Source of the DNA: Varroa destructor
Lineage: Eukaryota; Arthropoda; Arachnida; Mesostigmata; Varroidae
Direction of reading: 5' to 3'
NCBI RefSeq assembly: GCF_002443255.2
Contig: NW_019211455.1
Coordinates: forward strand, 17,893,126 to 17,957,125
DNA length: 64,000 nt
The notes under the pieces are model-generated. The model worked only from the letters and a program-made list of their open reading frames with translations, did not search any database and was not told the origin of the DNA. Below, piece by piece: positions 48,023-61,618 of the stretch (position 1 is its first letter; every line of letters starts with the position of its first letter). The position numbers and the translations under genes were made by a program.

Positions 48023-51000
48023 GCCATATTATGACGTCAACGTAACTAGGTTAGCTAGCAGAAGTAAGGAGGCGGCCCATTCGGTTTAGAAATAGAATAA
48101 TTGAGCCGCATTTGGAAAATATATACAAATCAATGTAACGCATATAGGAATCGATATTATTTCACTCTTCGATTCGACATCTTTTTTGCCTTATTTGTGT
48201 TCTTTTGTTGGGACCTTCTGCCGGCGAACGCAAAGAAATGGCCATGTACGAAAACCACAACAATGTCCTTCTCACACAATGCTGATTGATACACCTGGAT
48301 AATAATAACCTGTTCGAAAAGGTAGATTTATGGTCTAGGGACCTTAATAAATAAGCCTCTGCTCTTATACTGTGCAACTATATAAATATATATATCAGTG
48401 CTATTTTTTGTTTTTAATCTCCATTGGACTGAACGCTAATCTTTCGTTAGCTCTATATTGATATATCTACTATAACACATGTTGATAGTCTAGAAGTATG
48501 CATTTCCCGTAGCCGTGGTGGTTTCCTTGGGTAGGTCAGCGCAGAAATAGATAATAAGCAAGTCTTAATTATCCATACCTCTGCACTCCTACCACGAAAA
48601 CGTTGTTGATTTCTGATTGAAAATTAATAATAATATTACTAATAATTATAAAGGCCGTATCAGATGTTCCCTATACATCGGTCCGATATTGACACGAAGG
48701 AGACCTTGGTCTCTAAAGAACTTAAATAGTTAGAATGCTACAATTTATTATTAATTAATAACTTCAGCCCAGTGTATCCCGTGTAGCGTGAGTACTTACT
48801 AGAACGGACTGATGTTGGCCAAGAGTCACATCCATATTTCTTTAACATGTCTAATGTAATCCGCACATATATGGCAATTATAATGTTGTTTTCATTATGT
48901 ATATATCTCTAATCGGCTAAGATGCTAAGGATTGCTCTCATCGAGAACGATCTGGTGCTCTGAATACGCAAGTACTCTTCACATCAACGACTGCATTGTC
49001 TCTTATGTCTGTGCGCTAGATCAGAAATGTTATCCATCGTAGATTTTGACGTATGAAATTTTTCAAATTAGAGAACTCTTACAACAAGGAGGAATAAGCG
49101 TAAATTTTACAAACAAAAACAAAGAATCACTTTAGTTACTCAATAGTCCTTACTAATAATATTTTGCGAGTAATAGTAGCCCTGTATTAAGGAATAAAGT
49201 TTGTTATTATTATATTAGAACTTGGCTAGTCCTCTGGAGGAGGTCTTCATCCTTCCGGATGAAGAAGCTTTCACCGAGCTTTAGTTCCATGGATTCAGTA
49301 TTAATAAATGAATCGCATTGAATAGACACATATTGTCCAACAGGCAAAAGTAGGCCCTGACCAATAATTCCTCCCAACAAAGAACTATCTAGACTAACTA
49401 AGGCAACATGATGAAAATAATATTTATGTAAACTGCATGTCGTTAATGAGGCCGGCTTCACAGGTGAAAATCTACTGCAAGCGACCCAGTGAAATAGGTG
49501 CTATACCATCGTATCCAACCGCGAATCTGCGAGACCTGCTGTTGCTTCTACTGCAACTAAAATATTCGCAGTTTTTGCAAGGGTAGTTGTTCCCGCGGGG
49601 CAAAAACGCATTCTATAGCCCTCCCCTGGACGTCACTACCAGCTGTAGTTGTGTCAGGAACAACTCGCTAATACACCCGTGCAAGGTAATAGTTATAGAG
49701 GCTTGAACGTTTGTAAGCACGGTGAACGGCGGAAAATAGGGGCGTGCCCTCGCCGGCTAGCGTCGAACCGCGCAAGAGCAACGTAGCAATCTTTCAAAAG
49801 GAGAGTTGGTCCGGATCAGAAGGCCTGTTTGCTGAAAGAAGTTCTTCCTCGTGATGTCGAGATGTGTATGAACAAAGGTTGCTTCAGGCAAGGGATAAGA
49901 TTAAGATGAACTCTTCAAGATAGAACGTAATGGAACAATGCGTTTAGATTAATAAACAACGAATAGAAAAGAATCAAGACAAAACCCAGGTATTACTTTA
50001 TAAGTTCGTTGACTGAACTATCAATACACCGAAATATATCAATATGTGAAAATTGTCGAAGAACGTAGTTTTTTTTTTAATTTATCCAATTGCTTTTCGG
50101 CTGTAATAGACTATACCGATAATAGCCAGTGTATAAAACTTTGAATCGTCATGAAGCGACGCTATCTCAGATTAGCTCGGATCAGAGCTTTCTGTGGTGA
50201 TTGGGCTTGACAATGTGATAGGAATCGGCCTTAAAAGACTGCATTGTCTGATTGATACGTAATGTCGAAGTCGTGCAATAGGAATAATAGAATATTCAAA
50301 CACGAGACCTGCTTTGTACATAATTTATATCGACAATGGCAGCGACTAGTGATAGGGCAACGTGACATTTTAGATGTTGGCAAAGGCGACAGACGCGCCG
50401 AAATGCTTACCCTCTTGGTTATATTATTATTTATTTTCCTTTTTTTTTTCTCAGTATTCTCATAATTAACAAGCCTGGAGGGTAACGAAGAACGAGGATT
50501 TCGCAAACGTCTCATCAATGATGGAGCTCTCGGCTTAGAAGACAGTAATACGCGGTGATTAGGCTTGACGTAACATAATCAATATATAAGATGCAGACTA
50601 TTCAAGCATTATGTTTAGGTGCTTGGTTTGAACCAAGCAGCGTGCCTAGGGACTTTTCACGGATAATAGGAAAGACCACAACCAATACAAGGTTATGCTA
50701 CCTTGAGGTCTTCTGGGTGATTTTTTTAAATTTCTGCTATACTGATGAATAGTCTATATTCCTTACACACAGGGAAGTTCCAATTACAAGGGGAATTCTA
50801 TGTGTCCATGTGCTTGTTACTGTAATCTAGAGGTATGAGACGTCTCTGGGACCCAGAAAAAGGAGCCTAAATGGTCTTTTTGTCTAAGACCAGTTTAGTA
50901 ATACTCTATTTGATCTAGTCGATTACGGTTAAAAGACTGCTGGTTGAATCACATTATAATGAACCTCATTTAGCGTTAGCTAGGCGCTAGCTGTTGGTGG

Positions 51001-54000
51001 TGTGCCTGCACACAATTAAACAGAAAGGTACATTTTGAACAAATTAATTGATTGATTGATTATTATATTGAAGTAACTCTATTTCTCAGCCACTGGTTAG
51101 ACTGTAGATTGCTAGCATTCTTGTGTTGCGAGAGCAATCTTGAGAAAAGCAACGGTTTACTGTGAAACTGAAATTTCTCCCAGCAGGTTCGAAGTCACAA
51201 TGCCTAACCCGACCCTACCGTAGACTTTTCCGTTTAAAATCGCAATGTTCCACTCTAAAAGCTGTTAGCAATTTGATTAAGTTAGTAGTATGTAATTGTA
51301 GATATACAAAGAAAACAGATTCAAAGGCTTAAATCTACGTTGTTTCCGTTCAGCCTGGTGAGCCGGTCAGAAAGCATGTTGCTATTACTGCGGCGTGTGA
51401 GCCAGCTTATTTTCACTCAGAAGACCGCAATTGATTTTTCTTTTTCTTTTTTCATAGTTAAAAATATCTTTCGTGTATTGAGAGTAGTGTGTTCTAGGAC
51501 TGCACGGCGGATGCGTTGAGAAAAAGGCACCGTACGCAGACCATTAAGTTTCTTGGAAAAATTCCCCGAGTAAAATAATAAAATCGACACTCAGCATAGC
51601 CTTTATAATAGGATGCACATTTGGTAAGTAGATAATGTAATACTTTTTATGTCAGTAAGTTATCTACCATTTTTCAAACGCTGCTACTGTCTTATGAACA
51701 CAATAAGCACCTGCTTTTTTTTACTGCCTTCAGTTGCCTTCTTTCAGCAACTTGATGCTCCAAACTTAATGCTCAAACTAAGTTCTAGGCATAATTGTGA
51801 AGAGGCTTTAGTCTAACCCGGATTTTTGTACTGCAATTAGTTTTCACTTATCTTAAGTATGCAGGACAAATAAGGCCTCTTGCCAGCTTTTTAAGCATAC
51901 AGTCATCATTCAATGGTGGCAGTTTAGTTCTAATAAAAGTTCCATAAAATGGTACCAGTCTGTTCTGCACGACAAAATTGCCCATGGCATAGACTCCAAA
52001 TCTACAAGTGTCTATTAATTTATACTGTGTTAAAGATGCGGAATAATAGAATTCACAACATATGTGCTTTTCTTTTCAAAGCTCAATAACTGCTGTTACA
52101 CTTAGACACTGCGCTTGGGTTGTATCGTTCATGATCTTTAATCGATATATAATGGCATAAGGTGCTTGAAGTGTCCTAAATATAAATACAGACGTCCAGG
52201 TACCTATTCCTTTAGTTACAGTTCAATGAAGCATGTATTGCACCCCGCACCCGCGAATGTACACGGATTAAAGTGTTTGGGCCCCTAAATAAAATCCAGG
52301 TAGAATAGCTATATTTTAAGGAGTTATGGTAAACTGAGCACGATACTCTTAACTCGTGAAGTACTTACATCTAGTATGGTGCTTGCCAGATACTGAATCT
52401 GAAGACCTTCGTTTACCATAATAGCAAGATACAGGTAAACACCTGGTCTTATTCATCGATCGAGATTAAATTACTACGTGTTGGACCACTTCCGTCACGT
52501 AATTGCTGGCGAGTCAATAACAAAATATAATGATCTACTTCATCGCAATACTGATAAGTTATTATCTATCCAGCGTTCATACCTTATGTTTCGACAAACA
52601 ATTAGTTGGCGTTCCGCAATGCAACAACCGTCCCTATTAAGCATGAACGCTGTCTTTATAAGTAAGTCTCGATTTGGTCTAAATTATTCCCTCGTTCCTT
52701 TAGAGACCTTCGCGACTGTACGTTAGTTATGCTAAGGTTGGCGTGTGGTACCTTCTAGATTGAACCTCCGCAGATAGCTACACACTGAGGAAGGACGTCA
52801 AAAAATATAAACATGCATTAGCACGAATAGGTACCTGCCTATCTTGACATGTTCGAGAGCCAAACCATTACGTAAATTGGAGTTCGTACATTTGCCAGTG
52901 GAGAGTAAGATAGAAGCGGTGGATAAACGAGACGGAAATGCACTCGATGAGAAAAGTTTCGCCTTTGTTCTTGGCACTGACGGGGAACAAGGCGCGCTAC
53001 CCTTCGTAGGAAACAGATTACTAACTTTCTGATAACACTAGCCCCCTACCCGAAGTTGTTTTCTTTGGTTCCGAATGAGTAGGTTTCAGTGATGATGTAG
53101 TGTAGACGATCGGTATATGATTGGTCAAGAGCGGCCCTCCGTAGGGGCATTTCAACTTATCACTGAAAAACGCCCACCATATTATCTGTTTGCTTCAAGA
53201 AATAAACAGCATCATAATGGACTGCCAAAGAAATCTGAATACGCTTAACACTTTTTCGTTCAGCACGCTTAATATACGCCTTAGAGGCAAGGATTGAAAT
53301 CTGTGGAATAGATAAATTATCATACTTTGAAAACATCGACGCCGCAGATCATTGCGGGTATCGAATCAAAGGCTTCATTCGTTCATTCGTCGATTTGATG
53401 TCTTATTAATGCCGAAAAACGTGACGGTGTATTGTTATGGGCAGTACGCTGTAAGACCTCGTGGACCCTTCTACAAGAAGCCCTTAATCTTTTTCCAGCC
53501 TAAGGTAGATGAACGAGGTTTGTTGGGGCGCTTAGAATATTTGTAATCGTCCCTTGAGTCATAACGAAGCCATGGAAAGTGCCCTAGAGACTCACTTGGA
53601 TCTTTCTCCTGCAGTTTGAGACAGCATTAACCGGCGACTCGTTGTTCGCAGGATTGTTTCGTTTTAGTTGCAGAGTAGTCTAGCTACCGTTTACCTTGCC
53701 TTTAGAGTAAGAGCACAAACTATACAGATTTATGGAGTAATCGAAAATCGTTCGAGATGGTCCTAGAGATATTAATAATCTTCGCATTGCCGCATTAGAT
53801 AGCAGTGAGCAATGATTCGCAGTATATTGTATTTATAATTAAATTTATAATTCATTAGTAACTAGAGCGGAAGGTTTGAAATTATTGGAGAATAAATAGA
53901 TCTCTGCGATACTCGTCAGTAAAGGCCACGTGCTCCCGACTGAAGGAGTTGGCCTGCTTTTAGTTTTTGGCCGTAAGGGTGGCATAATGACCCAGTAAGT

Positions 54001-54589
54001 AGTTCGCAAGTAACCTATCGAAAAACAGAAATTCTGATTTTAATCACAAAGTGTTATTAGACCCGCAATCAGTATGCATTACTACAAAGACGGATATTTT
54101 GAACGTATCGAATTGATTGGAACTCGGATCGAGAGTGATCTTCGGTGCAATGTAGCTTGGATCAAAGCTTACGATCCACGACGACGCCCAATTGATCGAC
54201 GCCTGCGTAAGATAAAGCGCATAAAAATACCATTTCATAGTTACTTTGCATATCAATCAAGATATCGTATGGTATAGTAGATTAGTACTATACAAGAATG
54301 TTTATCATGGATGAATCGCTTTAATTAAAAGGCTACAAAGTATAATAGCGGCAAAAAAAAAGAAAAAAAATTATTTCATTCAACGGATTACTAAAGCACA
54401 CTCGATACGCCGCGTTATCTTTGGGTACCTCTTTAAAAATCTGTTCTATTTACAATCATAGTCACCACTATCTCTTAAAATAAATCTGAATTGAAGAAAA
54501 TTCTAACTTACCGAATTAGCGTACTAGTCAGTATTACAGTACCAATTAGTAGTTATGAAGGTTTCCGCATTATACCATTGGAGTGTGTC

Positions 54590-54617
54590 TCTTTTGACAC
54601 TTCGAGGTGTCAAAAGA
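54590..54617. repeat. Perfect 11-bp inverted repeat, TTCGAG loop
   Basis: TCTTTTGACAC at 54590-54600 is followed by TTCGAG and then its exact reverse complement GTGTCAAAAGA at 54607-54617. A compact hairpin in otherwise featureless sequence. Confidence 0.65.
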
Positions 54618-57600
54618 TGCTTAAAGGTGCAATATATTCGAGCGTTTTTTCGTCGACCAGCGTGATTAGGACAAACTCAGAACACTGCTAATCGCTATCG
54701 ACGGACGATCTGCTTTTGAAATCAACCTTGCCATTGGTGATCAAGCGCCTGAAGCCGTACGAGGAGTCTCGTGAAAACCTAACAACAAACGATTGTTGTT
54801 ATCTATGTTTAAACATGCTTTGTGTAATTTACAAATCGATGCAACACATACCTAGTTTATTTGACAGGGTGGAGAGCGGATAGTGAAACTCTGGCATACG
54901 CTATTCACGATATGATGGTAAAATATTGCGAGCATTCAGAGAGTTTAGCCACTTCTTCTCTTGCCTATGTAGGTAAATAAGGAAGTTTTAAGGCGTTCGC
55001 TCACCAAGGTCGTGGATAAGTCACCAAGTAAATAGATAGAAAATCAGGAGAAAAAGCTGCACTGAATTCCATATTTATGTCAACTCTCTGTACATTGATC
55101 TTCCTCTCATAGAATCTATTATATTCGAGACATTAATTGTCTGTTTCTCTATTTAGCTGCCTTTGGCTAACTCTCAAGATAGTTGAATAGATAATAGTCA
55201 ACTAAAAAACCAGGATGCCTTGTGTTTAAAACAGACACCAATGACCAAGCTACTCGACTGCTAACGTACTCGCTCCGTCGACCCCTATGTACTTCGTTAA
55301 TATAGAAGACTGAAAATTGATTGGGCGATCGCCGTGAGAAACGTGGCCCCTACGCACGCTCAAATATACACGAAACAACTTCCCGAAATTTGAATCTGTT
55401 TTTCTTGAACTAGAAATTTTCAGCCAGGCGTTGATTGGTTGAAGACGTGGTGAGGCCCATAAACGATTCGCGGTCGACTTCGGTTGGCAGAATAGCCATG
55501 AAAGGACGAGGGCGACGTCGATCGCCACGGACAAGTACTACTTCGATCCATATGCCTATACAGGCGCAATACCAAGTGTCATATCAAGACTCTGAAAATA
55601 TCGCGACACCTTCGTTAGACAAAAGCAGTCCACAGGACCCCCAATAAACGTTTGCCAGTCATCAACAGCACTATGATCGTCATCGGTATTTTAGTTGCAT
55701 AACTCTAGAGAAACTATTGCTGCATATCTCTACGCCAGTACTTCAACCTGAGATAATCCAAAGATTTTTCCAGAGCTATTTACTAGCCTGCTCAAGTAGA
55801 TATAGAAATACCGATAGACTATAAACGACCATACGTGAAACTTCTCCCTTCTGCTAGCCAAATGATGCCAAGGTTAACGTTGGGTGTGGTATATTATTCC
55901 GTTATAGTACAGCGACGAACGACGTTTTTCTATTATACGACTTCCTTATTCTAATAGAATATTTTCATTGTCGAAAGAGGCCGCTGTAACTAGCGAAAAG
56001 CGAAAGACAGGCTGTCGGTACCTCGAAAATTGCTCGCTGGATGCTGTCTGCTTTCACGTGTGCAGAGAAGTCATGCTGACATATCTGTACCATGCAGCTT
56101 AACGGCCCAGTAACGTTAACCATCGTTCGACACGTATTACTAGTGAAGTACGGCAAGTTTTCACGCCTCAAGAATAAAAATATCATACTTCGCTTCAAAT
56201 GCGGGTCGAAGTGGCTAACGTGATCAGATAATTTTTTTAGACCTGCCCGCTAATCGTGCAACTGCCCCCCTGAAACTCTAATACTCTTAAAATCATATTT
56301 AAACACGTGAACTATTATCTAACATGACGTCAGATGGCGTTGTCATCAGCTCTTGATATTAAAGGTGAGATAGGTCTTAACTCGTTTTTAACTAACAAGT
56401 TGTTTTCCTCTTTACAATAATATATTTTACATGCATAATTTACGATATGTATATTATTGATCGAGGCCTTTACTGGCCAAACGTGCCAGCCGAATATGGC
56501 TACCATCAGAGGCGACGTTGCTAGATGATAATCAATTATATTAGAAGATCTAGAATGGATCGTGGGCTAGGTCAGGGAACATCTTAGTAGACCCTCAAGA
56601 TAGTTCAGACTTTTTATGTATGGCCACCGCACCCTTGTAGAAAAATCATCTTCAAACCCTGTCAAATAATCATAATATTCCGTTCACGTTTCGCAGGGGA
56701 ATGTTGATTTAGGCGAACATCAAACCCGGGTAGTCTTTAGGTGCCAATCATAAAATGTCGACCATCTAAGCTACCGCATCTGGGGCACACAACAAACAAA
56801 CTACCGTCGACCTTACATTGAACTCCGAGTATAACTTACCTTAGTAGAAATGCGTCTCTGTTGAATTAAGCAAAGTTTAGGTACACCTACAATTGCTTTA
56901 CCACCTGTTATTTTTAAAAGAAACCTTGGCTTCTTTATTGATATAAATTAGCGGTGATATGTGCCGCATTTCGAATAAGCACAATTATAATTCAACATTC
57001 CTCATGAATGATAAATTGAATCATGCATAACCATGATAGTAACACAGACCCCAATGTCGTAAGGTTGTTTTAGCAGAAGCCTCATACGCACCTTTTTGGC
57101 TGTTCCTTCTAGCTTCTTGGGCAAAGCGTAAGTCGTGGACGTTCCTGTACATAAACCGATGAAAAACCCGTTTTAGAACTTCATGTGGACCTATGAATGC
57201 TAATCTTGGACTTGTCTAACTTGGCAGAAAATTATTATAACACATCTATTGTGAACCTAATAATAGCATATTCTAGAAAAAAAAAAAAGAAAAAAAAACA
57301 TTTCTCCTTTGACTGTTAAATGAATGACTTCGTCACACAAAATAATTAGTGACCCATATAACCCCACCTTGCGTGGCTGGCTAGATGGCATAGACGTAAC
57401 TGATATATATATATGAGCTACGTACAGTGAGATCTCATTCTAGCGCGCCGTTGTAACGCGATGGTAGAAATGAAAATACGTAGTTCGTTCAGACATATCA
57501 GCTTCCTGTCTCTATCAAACCTTTGTTGCCTTTACTAAAATTGCCGTTTTTAATCAAAAGTAATAATGCCCTCTCAGTTATGCCCGTTCTAGCATACTGT

Positions 57601-59059
57601 TTGCTAACGAGTGCAGCCATAAAACCGGTCCTGATACGCTCAGATAGCAATGTGGTACGCTACGTTGCGCTTCGTTGATTCCGTCCTTAACTAAAGTTGC
57701 ACTTTTGTTAAATTTACGAATAATCGTTCTGTTGATAGTAAGAGCAGCAATGCAGTTCGCAAAAAATCGTATTATCGCTTCCCCGAAGGTAAGATGACAT
57801 GAAACGGTACTTGGGGGCATTCTAGCCCAAGGGTTTCATTTTGTACATTACGCAGTATTGCTTTATTTTAAGCAAAAGTTCCCATAAGAACTTTAATGCA
57901 AAAATTGCATTCGCGCTTAAGAGGGATTTTCGACTGGGAATTCGTACTTCATGGTATGAAAAATGTCTCCCGAATACACTTGCCCCCAGGGGACTGCATA
58001 AGAAATATAATAACTAATATGTTGCAAATTACCAGCATAACATTGCCAAGTGCAACTACATTAAACTGATATACTTCTATACATTGTTGACTCAGGACAT
58101 TGCTTAGAAACCTGCTTTCTATCTTTAACCTATTTCTCCAGAGGTAAACCACTGAACGACATTTTGAATTAGGGAATAACATTTATATGGATAGCTCAGT
58201 GCTTGATATGTGCATCTGTCTCCAGACCCTTCATGGACTGCTTTCTCAAACCCTAGAGGTGACGAACATGAATTTTTGGATCATTATGACTATGACAAAA
58301 TGTACGTGGGCGCAAAGGTGTCCCGTATGTCTATACTTGCCATAGCCGCGTACCTCTTGCAGGACCAGTTGCAATCTGAAGACGACTTGTCAGGCCGACC
58401 AAGCCTCCTTTGAGTCTGTCATTTCTCATGTCTATAATTTTATGGGCTTTTGGGTAAGGCTAGACGTAGTTGTGCGCAATCTAGATCGCTTTCCACAGTT
58501 TTTCAATGTAGAACAAACAGTAGAACATTTTAGATCTTCAGATCCTGCCGCTGTTGCAAGTTTGCAAGTCTAGTACACGTTCTTTGTAACTGCGGGTCAA
58601 AGGAAGAAGAGAGAGGTCATCTGAGATACCCTCTTGTAAATTGTAATCCGCGTCACTTCTAAGAACGCGCGATATAAATAACTTATTTTATTTCTTATTA
58701 TTAATATTTTTTCTTTAGTTACTCTAGCTATGTGTAACGTACAGGACTCATGGCAGAGCCTTCTTACATATTTCAACCAGATTTCAACATATTGCCTTCC
58801 GGTCAAAATTGATTAGGACTTCGACGATTTAAACTTAATATGGACATGTGTTCGCATCAACAACCGCCTGTCGCTAGCATGCATCTATCTATAACATAGT
58901 GAACTGCGCCAGACGACTTCAAAGGCTCATATCTCAGATAATACAGGTCGACCCAGAATGGCGTTGCTATCAATGGAAACTCGTATTGGCAGTAGTTGCT
59001 GAAATAGTCAAAATGTTTTTATTCAAATCTCAAATAAAGCACCTTGAAAATAAGTGGAA

Positions 59060-59770
59060 TTTTTGAAAAAGTAAAGGTACAAGGGCTGCTGAGACCGGTA
59101 AAAAGGACTGCTGTCTTTGGTCAGGAGGCGGTATCCCAGTAACGATCCAAAAGTTGTTCCGTCACTTTCGTTTTGAAAGTTTTTCTACCGAAGATGCTCG
59201 TCGTAGTGGTCAATCAACTACGGAAAAAACCTGATAAAATGTTTGCATGAGTGAGTAACCATGACGTCGCTCAGAAATGAAACATGCATGCTTTAAACCA
59301 TTCAAGAGAAACTGGGACAAAAAGCCAAATGTTTACATGTTGCAGTGACAGAAAACTGAAAAAAAAAAAGAATATACTCGATGGTGCTTCCAGCAGCGAA
59401 ACGTAACGAGATCGCGCCATGTTGTCCATAGTTTGTGGTAAAGCCCAGATTTACTTATGCAATGTGTTCGATCGGATTATGAGTTGCTGCCGCCCAGCGA
59501 AGCGAGTGGTTCACACTTCCAGTGTCAACAGCTATGTCAGGCTATATACATTGTTAGTTAATCAAAACAAATTAACAGAACATAAACAGAAAATTTTAAT
59601 GTATCCGTCGTTTGGCTCGGATCTTACATCTTCTACGTTCACGGAGTTCTACGGAGACTACGTTCTAGTCTCTGCAGAATTCAATTTTGTAGGGCGAAGC
59701 AAAGATCATTTGTTAGAATTTTTCATTTCTAAACTACCGAAATACCAGAAAAATCATCGATTGAAGTGGT
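59060..59770 (+). mobile_element. Dead irritans-type mariner transposase remnant
   Basis: Three blocks match the mariner transposase layout in order. Near 59157-59231 the frame reads FRHFRFESFSTEDARRSGQS, the helix-turn-helix region that normally resembles WFxKFRSGDFSLEDExRSGRP. Near 59297-59358 it reads TIQEKLGQKAKCLHVAVTEN, corresponding to the segment before the first catalytic motif. From about 59554 to 59770 it reads QNKLTEH, then MYPSFGSDLTSSTFTEF, then LLEFFISKLPKY, corresponding to the region around the usual YSPDLxPxDYHLF motif. The last catalytic Asp is replaced by Thr (TSST). Stops at 59233, 59294 and 59357 and frame changes break the frame, and the stretch carrying the first two catalytic Asp residues (about 59400-59550) is unrecognisable or deleted. 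The element is inactive. Confidence 0.85.
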
Positions 59771-61064
59771 GCACATTTAATTCAGTAATGATATTCTTAA
59801 TTATAAAGAATATTAGCTTCAATTTTGACTTAAGAACGATTGATACTTCTTTTTTTTTTTTTTTCGTGAACTGTACTATTGCTACAGATGATCAGTTGCA
59901 AATCCAAATTGTTGTCGCATGTGCAATAGCAGCAAGGCAGGATTGTAAGGGTTATACTTGGAAGGTGCTACTTTAAAGATGGGAACGGCTGAATTTTCAG
60001 GCGAATGTTCTGTAATTACAAAAACTTTAGACATTCAAGGTTATCAAGTTTTAACTCTTCAATTGAACAATGTTTATGTCAAATTCTGATATCGTAGAAT
60101 TTAACTATCAATTCAAAAGAAAACGATAAGTGTTCTTCTTTTCCGTTGCTGCAAAAATCTCTGAAGTTTATAAAGTATTGAAAGGCAATACCGACAGCAT
60201 GTTGAGGTTTGAACAATTCTCCTAGGTAACCGCTGAAATAGCAAGGAAAAAAATATTCATATGTAGGAGGACTATAATGGATAACAGAGAGTTCTAATTG
60301 TGACTTCTGCGCTTCTGCCGCTGCGATTTTTGATAACTTGGAGCAATTCGTCTACCGACAGCCTGAGGGAAGGCCATCAGACTCCAAAATGCAGGAGTCT
60401 ATCTCAAAAAGAAAAAAATGTCGCAACATATCGCACCATTATATGGCAGCTCCCTAACGTATGAGACTAACGTGTCTGGTAGGATCAAAAATTCCGTTCC
60501 AAATATCTACCAAGGTTAGTCGCTTATTCGTGCAACTAAAATGATCTCATCACCCATATTAGCAGTAGGACAATAGTCTGCTTGATACTGCGTGTCCTTT
60601 GTGCTATTGCGTTCACTTAACCGAATGACTGACGACCAGTCATGTTTTAGGAAACAGAGGAAATCGTTGAGGACCCAGCATCACCTAGTAGGAAAGCTAG
60701 AAATGTATGGAAATTACCAGTAACGGCAATGACCGGCCAAATTCCCACTCGCTCTGCTTCCATACAGATCGCTATGTTATATTATTATTATAGTATCGTA
60801 GTACAATAACCAATATAATAATTCGATCATCACTCATGTACCCCAACGAGTAGGTACGTGTGTAGAATTCCGTTGAACAGCGCTAGAAGCAGACCGAGAG
60901 ATGGGCACTCCCCAAAAGCGCGATAATGGGCAACGAGCAAACAGCGACCATTTCTCACTGCCGCGCAACTCCCGTTCAGACGTTACATATTCGTGGAAGT
61001 GTATGTCGTTTACAAAATTTAGGCGGTTAAGTAGAGAAGGGACGGTTATATGTAGCATGCGGTG

Positions 61065-61227
61065 CGAAAGGCATGATAGCCTAGTGGGTAGCGTGTCTGC
61101 ATGCTTAAGGACACGTTGTGAGCTAGATCCGAACCCGCGCGTATAGTCATCGTTTGGTGATGAGAGCCAGCCGTATGTTGGAGTGCCTAACGGCGATGCC
61201 CGACGTAAAAATCGGAGGAACATAAAG
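61065..61227 (+). mobile_element. tRNA-derived SINE-like repeat, copy A
   Basis: The head has a tRNA-style internal promoter: an A-box-like TAGCCTAGTGGG at 61077-61088 and a B-box-like AGATCCGAACCC about 35 nt on (61125-61136). The body (61164-61221) is about three-quarters identical by eye to a second copy near 63.33 kb. Its spacing and body exclude a functional tRNA. Long frames on the other strand here (60834-61223) are shadows of this GC-rich repeat. Confidence 0.6.
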
Positions 61228-61279
61228 GGTATGGAAAGTAATTGTAGCTATAGCCGAACAGCTGCTTCCTTATATGCCA

Positions 61280-61618
61280 GGAGGTGGCATCTGGCCATCT
61301 AGGGTGTAGCTATACGATACCAGGAAGTCTGAATACTTACGCTGGTTCAAGGACGAAAGGAGAAGGCCCGCTAGCTTCCTGGATACGAATAAATGTTTAT
61401 TTATCGATGTGCGGCCTCTGCAGGGGCGATGGCGCTGAAAATATGGTGGTGCTTTGTCCAGCAGCACTAGAATCTAGAAAAGAGAGAAATGGAGGATGAA
61501 TGTAAATTAGTGATAGAAGAGTTGGCAGGAAAAGGACCAGAATACGCCCAACGGTCCCCCTCGGGGGGACTGAGCATCATTAAGTCGAGTGTCAAAAAGA
61601 AGAAACTTCGCTAGGAAG
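61280..61618 (+). mobile_element. LINE-like retrotransposon 3' end (decayed)
   Basis: The frame starting at 61284 reads ASGHLGCSY and then MCGLCRGDGAENMVVLCPAA followed by LESRKER. This resembles the C-terminal C-x2-C ... C-P-A-L region found after the reverse transcriptase of several non-LTR retrotransposons, with the usual His lost. A one-base shift near 61489 leads into a second frame, EDECKLVIEELAGKGPEYAQ and on to IIKSSVKKKKLR, ending in a stop at 61612-61614. The reverse-transcriptase core itself is not recognisable. Family assignment is by motif and from memory; the clade is not determined. Confidence 0.5.

Larger units (their letters stand above)
46130..59059. other. No supported gene
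   Basis: Long AT-rich stretch with a TA/CA tract at 47.97 kb, a hairpin at 54.59 kb, and GC-richer patches at 52.80-53.03 and 55.25-55.56 kb that are open in opposite frames on both strands. Those patches could be old element fragments or single exons. Nothing was recognised. Confidence 0.4.

Noticed and set aside
52800..53032. 73-codon + strand frame (VESKIEAVDKRDGNALDEKS) as a gene
   Set aside because: A minus-strand frame is open over the same patch, no start or splice acceptor fits, and no homologue is recognised; left as a GC-rich patch of unknown origin.
55250..55560. 94-codon minus-strand frame as a gene
   Set aside because: It overlaps an equally long + strand frame; no usable splice sites or family.
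61065..61140. Functional tRNA gene
   Set aside because: A and B boxes are present but the arms do not form a cloverleaf and the sequence continues into a SINE body also found at 63.3 kb.
60834..61223. 129-codon minus-strand open frame
   Set aside because: It runs antisense through the SINE copy; its length follows from the GC-rich repeat.
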